Source: Caldilineaceae bacterium
Lineage (GTDB): Bacteria; Chloroflexota; Anaerolineae; Caldilineales; Caldilineaceae
Reading direction: 5' to 3'
Assembly (NCBI GenBank): GCA_011523365.1
Contig: WTGY01000094.1
Coordinates: forward strand, 1 to 34,624
Length of the DNA stretch: 34,624 nt
The notes below the pieces were generated by a model. That model ran no database searches, was not told the DNA's origin, and saw only the letters and a program-made list of their open reading frames with translations. Numbering within the stretch: the stretch's first letter is position 1; each line of letters opens with the position of its first letter. The position numbers and the translations under genes are program-made. Of this stretch, positions 34,322-34,624 are shown piece by piece.

Positions 34322-34624
34322 AGGTTTTCCTCTCGCATCTTCTGGTGTCGCAGGCTTTTAGCAGAATATTGCCGTCACTCTGCCAGAAAAGCAAGCGGGG
34401 ACTATATTCAGAAGGCTTATTGCCAAGCCATGTTCTGTGTGCAGTCTGTCTGGGCGGAATCGACCGCAAGTATTTCTGTCGTGGGCTCGCGATGGTCATA
34501 GCAGTGGATTTTGGGCATATATTGGAGTTGCCTCGCCTGTCTTGCCTGCGCCGGCACATACTCGGAATCTGCCAAGACGCGGGGTGGGGGGGAAGCCCGG
34601 CCGCCGCGGGTCGCCAAGGTCATA
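34322..34624. other. Right-edge upstream region of the lyase gene
   Basis: About 300 bases with no supported gene on either strand. They should hold the promoter of the lyase-dehydratase pair; TATAGT (minus strand) near 34404-34410 has no well-spaced -35. A 5-bp hairpin GGCTT...AAGCC lies near 34414-34430. The window ends before any further gene can be judged. Confidence 0.45.

Overview
The window is about 34.6 kb of moderately GC-rich bacterial chromosome. Three features suggest a member of the Chloroflexota, close to Caldilineales/Anaerolineae: solute-binding lipoproteins with an SRRxFL twin-arginine signal followed by an LSAC-type lipobox, many UgpA/UgpE-type sugar permeases without a linked ATPase, and a catabolic gene set rich in sugar-acid enzymes. 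This placement is by gene style only; no 16S rRNA is present. No rRNA, tRNA, insertion sequence, prophage or CRISPR array was seen.

Region 1 (681-10755, + strand) is a transport locus. A cytoplasmic alkaline-phosphatase-superfamily phosphodiesterase overlaps the first of two permeases, which are followed by two closely related binding lipoproteins. A second system follows, with one more distant binding lipoprotein and two permeases. No ATP-binding subunit is encoded. Each of the three binding-protein genes is followed by its own strong hairpin. Region 2 (11155-14157, - strand) holds a formyltransferase-fold protein, mannonate dehydratase (UxuA) and a 6-phosphogluconate-dehydrogenase-like oxidoreductase. 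A YggX-type gene with a near-ideal vegetative promoter lies on the opposite strand at 14221-14541.

Region 3 (14551-22576, - strand) is a conserved chromosome-maintenance block. In transcription order it is rpmH, rnpA, yidD, yidC, jag/khpB, a PfkB-type sugar kinase, parA, parB, a polyprenyl-synthetase-like protein without its aspartate-rich motifs, and an ATP-grasp ligase. The block usually sits near a replication origin, but dnaA, dnaN and clear DnaA boxes are absent here. rpmH was found outside the longer reading frames and has a TTGACA-N18-TATAAT promoter. rnpA, yidD and yidC all appear to start at GTG.

Region 4 (23308-34321) holds an unrecognised membrane protein with a long disordered N-terminal half and priA on the + strand. 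On the - strand a compact run of ornithine-cyclodeaminase-like protein, tandem GNAT and anmK (anhydro-MurNAc kinase) follows. Next come a zinc-site-less MDR dehydrogenase (+) and a convergent pair on the - strand: a dihydrodipicolinate-synthase-family lyase followed by a mandelate-racemase-type sugar-acid dehydratase. Together the genes suggest a heterotroph that imports carbohydrates or phosphorylated/uronic derivatives and breaks down sugar acids. None of the functional links between neighbours is proven by the sequence alone.
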